A DNA stretch of 64,000 nt from Clusia tigrina (Eukaryota; Arthropoda; Insecta; Diptera; Clusiidae): NCBI GenBank assembly GCA_920105625.2, contig CAKKTE020000559.1, forward strand, positions 310,001-374,000. Direction: 5' to 3'. This document shows, in pieces, positions 62,321-64,000 of this stretch. Position 1 is the stretch's first letter, and the number at the start of each line of letters is the position of its first letter. The translations under genes were made by a program, and so were the position numbers. Under the pieces are notes generated by a model. That model saw only the letters and a program-made list of their open reading frames with translations. It was not told where the DNA came from and ran no database searches.

Positions 62321-63719
62321 TGCGATAGCTTAAATTGACAAGAGGCTCGAGTACTTTATTGTTACAAAATTTCAAGGTTTTATGACGCTCAAGTAAAAAG
62401 TTACAATCCTTTGTATGTTGCAAACTTTGATAGGTGTAGGACGTACCGTATAGAAGTTAGGGCCATTTGAAGTTTTATCAGTGTTTGATTTGGGACTGAA
62501 GGGTAGCATAGCTTTGAGCGATAGCTTAAATTGAGAAGAGGCTCGAGTATTTTATTGTTACAAAATTTCAAGGTTTTACGACGCTCCAGTAAAGAGTTAC
62601 ACGCATTTGTAAGTTGCCAACTTTGATAGGTGTAGGACGTACCATATAGAAGTTACGGCCATTTGAAGTTTTATCATTGTTCGATTTGGGACTCAAGGGT
62701 AGCATAGCTTTGAGCGATAGGTTAAATTGACAAGAGGCTCGAGGTCTTTATTGTTACAAAATTTCAAGGTTTTATAACGCTCCAGTAAAAAGTTACAAGC
62801 ATTTGTATGTTGCAAACTTTGATAGCTGTAGGACGTACCGTATAGAAGTTAGGGCCATTTGAAATTTTATCAGTGTTTGATTTGGGACTCAATGGTAGCA
62901 TAGCTTTGAGCGATAGCTTAAATTGACAAGAGGCTCCAGTACTTTATTGTTACAAAATTTCAAGATTTTATGACGCTCCAGTAAAAAAATACTAGAAATT
63001 GCATGTTGCAAACTTTGATAGGTGTAGGACGTACCGTTTAGAAGTTAGGGCCATTTGAAATTTGAGCAGTGTTTGATTTGGGACTCAAGGGTAGCATAGC
63101 TTTGTGCGATAGCTTAAATTGACAAGAGGCTCGAGTACTTTATTGTTACAAAATTTCAAGGTTTTATGACGCTCAAGTAAAAAGTTACAATCCTTTGTAT
63201 GTTGCAAACTTTGATAGGTGTAGGACGTACCGTATAGAAGTTAGGGCCATTTGAAGTTTTATCAGTGTTTGATTTGGGACTGAAGGGTAGCATAGCTTTG
63301 AGCGATAGCTTAAATTGAGAAGAGGCTCGAGTATTTTATTGTTACAAAATTTCAAGGTTTTACGACGCTCCAGTAAAGAGTTACACGCATTTGTAAGTTG
63401 CCAACTTTGATAGGTGTAGGACGTACCATATAGAAGTTACGGCCATTTGAAGTTTTATCATTGTTCGATTTGGGACTCAAGGGTAGCATAGCTTTGAGCG
63501 ATAGGTTAAATTGACAAGAGGCTCGAGGTCTTTATTGTTACAAAATTTCAAGGTTTTATAACGCTCCAGTAAAAAGTTACAAGCATTTGTATGTTGCAAA
63601 CTTTGATAGCTGTAGGACGTACCGTATAGAAGTTAGGGCCATTTGAAATTTTATCAGTGTTTGATTTGGGACTCAATGGTAGCATAGCTTTGAGCGATAG
63701 CTTAAATTGACAAGAGGCT
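62318..63719 (+). repeat. 4-monomer tandem duplication (784 bp)
   Basis: 62318-62935 and 63102-63719 match at an offset of exactly 784 bp, with GACGCTCAAGTAAAAAG at 62385 and 63169 and TTTTACGACGC, GAAGTTACGGCC and GATAGCTGTAGG in the same order. A TACTAGAAATTG-type monomer (62936-63101) sits between. The remaining bases to 64000 are ordinary monomers of the GCCAACTTTG and TTACATAC types. Confidence 0.8.
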
Positions 63720-64000
63720 CGAGTACTTTATTGTTACAAAATTTCAAGGTTTTATGACGCTCCAGTAAAAAGTTACAAGCATTTGTATGTTGCCAACTTT
63801 GATAGGTGTAGGACGTACCGTATAGAAGTTAGGGCCATTTGAAGTTTTATAAGTGTTTGATTTGGGACTCAAGGTTAGCATAGCTTTGAGCGATAGCTTA
63901 AATTGACAAGAGGCTCGAGTACTTTATTGTTACAAAATTTCAAGGTTTTATGACGCTCCAGTAAAAAGTTACAAGCATTTGTATGTTACATACTTTGATA

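Larger units (their letters stand above)
1..64000 (+). repeat. Continuous tandem satellite array, ~196-bp monomer
   Basis: The whole window consists of head-to-tail copies of one monomer. The landmark TCAGTG recurs at 123, 319 and 515, and the same order of landmarks (TTTGGGACTCAAGGG, GATAGCTTAAATTG, GAGGCTCGAG, TTACAAAATTTCAAG, GACGCTCCAGTAAAA, GATAGGTGTAGGACG, TTAGGGCCATTTGAAG) is met on every pass to the last base, always on the plus strand. At about 196 bp this is roughly 325 monomers. No gene, transposon, tRNA, rRNA or unique interval over 20 bp interrupts it, so every gene-free stretch here is satellite. Both ends of the array lie outside the window. Its role is inferred: long homogeneous arrays of this kind sit in centromeric, pericentromeric or knob heterochromatin. 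I do not recognise the family. Confidence 0.98.
21651..64000 (+). repeat. Satellite domain B (right subfamilies)
   Basis: From here on the marker variants change to AGAAGCTCGAG, AAAAGTAACAAGCATTTG followed by TTCCAAACCTTG, ATCCATGTTGGATCTGGG, TTACATACTTTGATAGG, TACTAGAAATTGCATG, TTGGGAACAAGGG and TTTTACGACGC. None of the domain A markers GTAAGAAG or ATAATTG was seen again. The domain is a series of nested duplications whose copies become more alike to the right, particularly after about 41 kb, which suggests more recent homogenisation there (inference from reading, not from computed identity). Confidence 0.85.

Noticed and set aside
1..64000. CRISPR array
   Set aside because: The repeats are regular, but there are no unique spacers: the whole 196-bp period repeats. 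No cas gene is present, and the unit is far too long.
1..64000. Bacterial or phage origin
   Set aside because: A gene-free 64-kb tandem array with HORs is not a bacterial or phage pattern. No ribosome-binding-site-led open frames or operons are present.
1..64000. rDNA spacer, 5S array, telomere or histone-type gene repeat
   Set aside because: No rRNA or 5S internal promoter motifs, no TTTAGGG or TTAGGG runs, and no coding region were seen; the unit is too short to hold a gene cluster.
1..64000. Collapsed or artificially expanded assembly
   Set aside because: Not excluded, but the many private variants, hybrid junctions and unequal offsets (1371, 1763, 3258, 7441/7050) argue against simple assembler looping. 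Near-identical blocks at 41239-46887 and 57191-61890 are the places where copy number is least certain.

Overview
The window is one uninterrupted tandem satellite DNA array. From base 1 to base 64000 it is built from head-to-tail copies of a monomer of about 196 bp (roughly 325 copies, all in the same orientation; about 37% GC in a hand-made consensus). I found no protein-coding gene, RNA gene, transposon insertion, CRISPR array or single-copy flank. Any open frames come from the repeat itself: 196 is not a multiple of 3, so the frame rotates at every monomer, and no open frame is longer than about 105 codons.

This is eukaryotic heterochromatin. Array size, monomer length and multi-monomer higher-order repeats (HORs) fit a centromeric, pericentromeric or knob/subtelomeric satellite. 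A flowering plant is my best guess, because the monomer length and the general style (for example an AAGTTAGGGCCATTTGAAG block) resemble plant satellites. I do not recognise the family, and an insect or other animal is not excluded.

The array has two domains. Domain A (1 to about 21550) has monomer types marked by GTAAGAAG, TAATCAGAGTTCG, TATAATTGTTTG and GCATATGC. It carries a 7-monomer HOR of 1371 bp (592-3333), a 9-monomer HOR of 1763 bp (5277-8802 plus a partial third copy), a 3258-bp HOR (7982-14497), and a mosaic region (14500-21550) reusing pieces from the left of the window. A shortened 122-bp monomer, made by a 74-bp deletion at a TGTT direct repeat, occurs seven times, four of them in a small cluster at 20378-21061. 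Domain B (about 21650-64000) has other marker types (AGAAGCTCGAG, GTAACAAGCATTTG, CCATGTTGGATCTGGG, TACTAGAAATTGCATG). It is a nested series of younger duplications: about 7.4 kb (28415-42990), 2542/1566 bp (41239-47889), 3917 bp containing 1567 bp (47502-54907), 784 bp (55285-56696), 2350 bp (57191-62320) and 784 bp (62318-63719). The A/B switch lies at a broken 100-bp monomer (21551-21650).

There is no operon or pathway to describe. What the window records is satellite evolution: repeated out-of-register duplication in whole monomers, short deletion events that were then amplified, and transitions concentrated at CpG sites, as expected if the DNA is methylated. All consensus, period and copy-boundary statements come from reading and aligning by eye; boundaries of duplicated blocks are approximate to tens of bases unless a junction is named.
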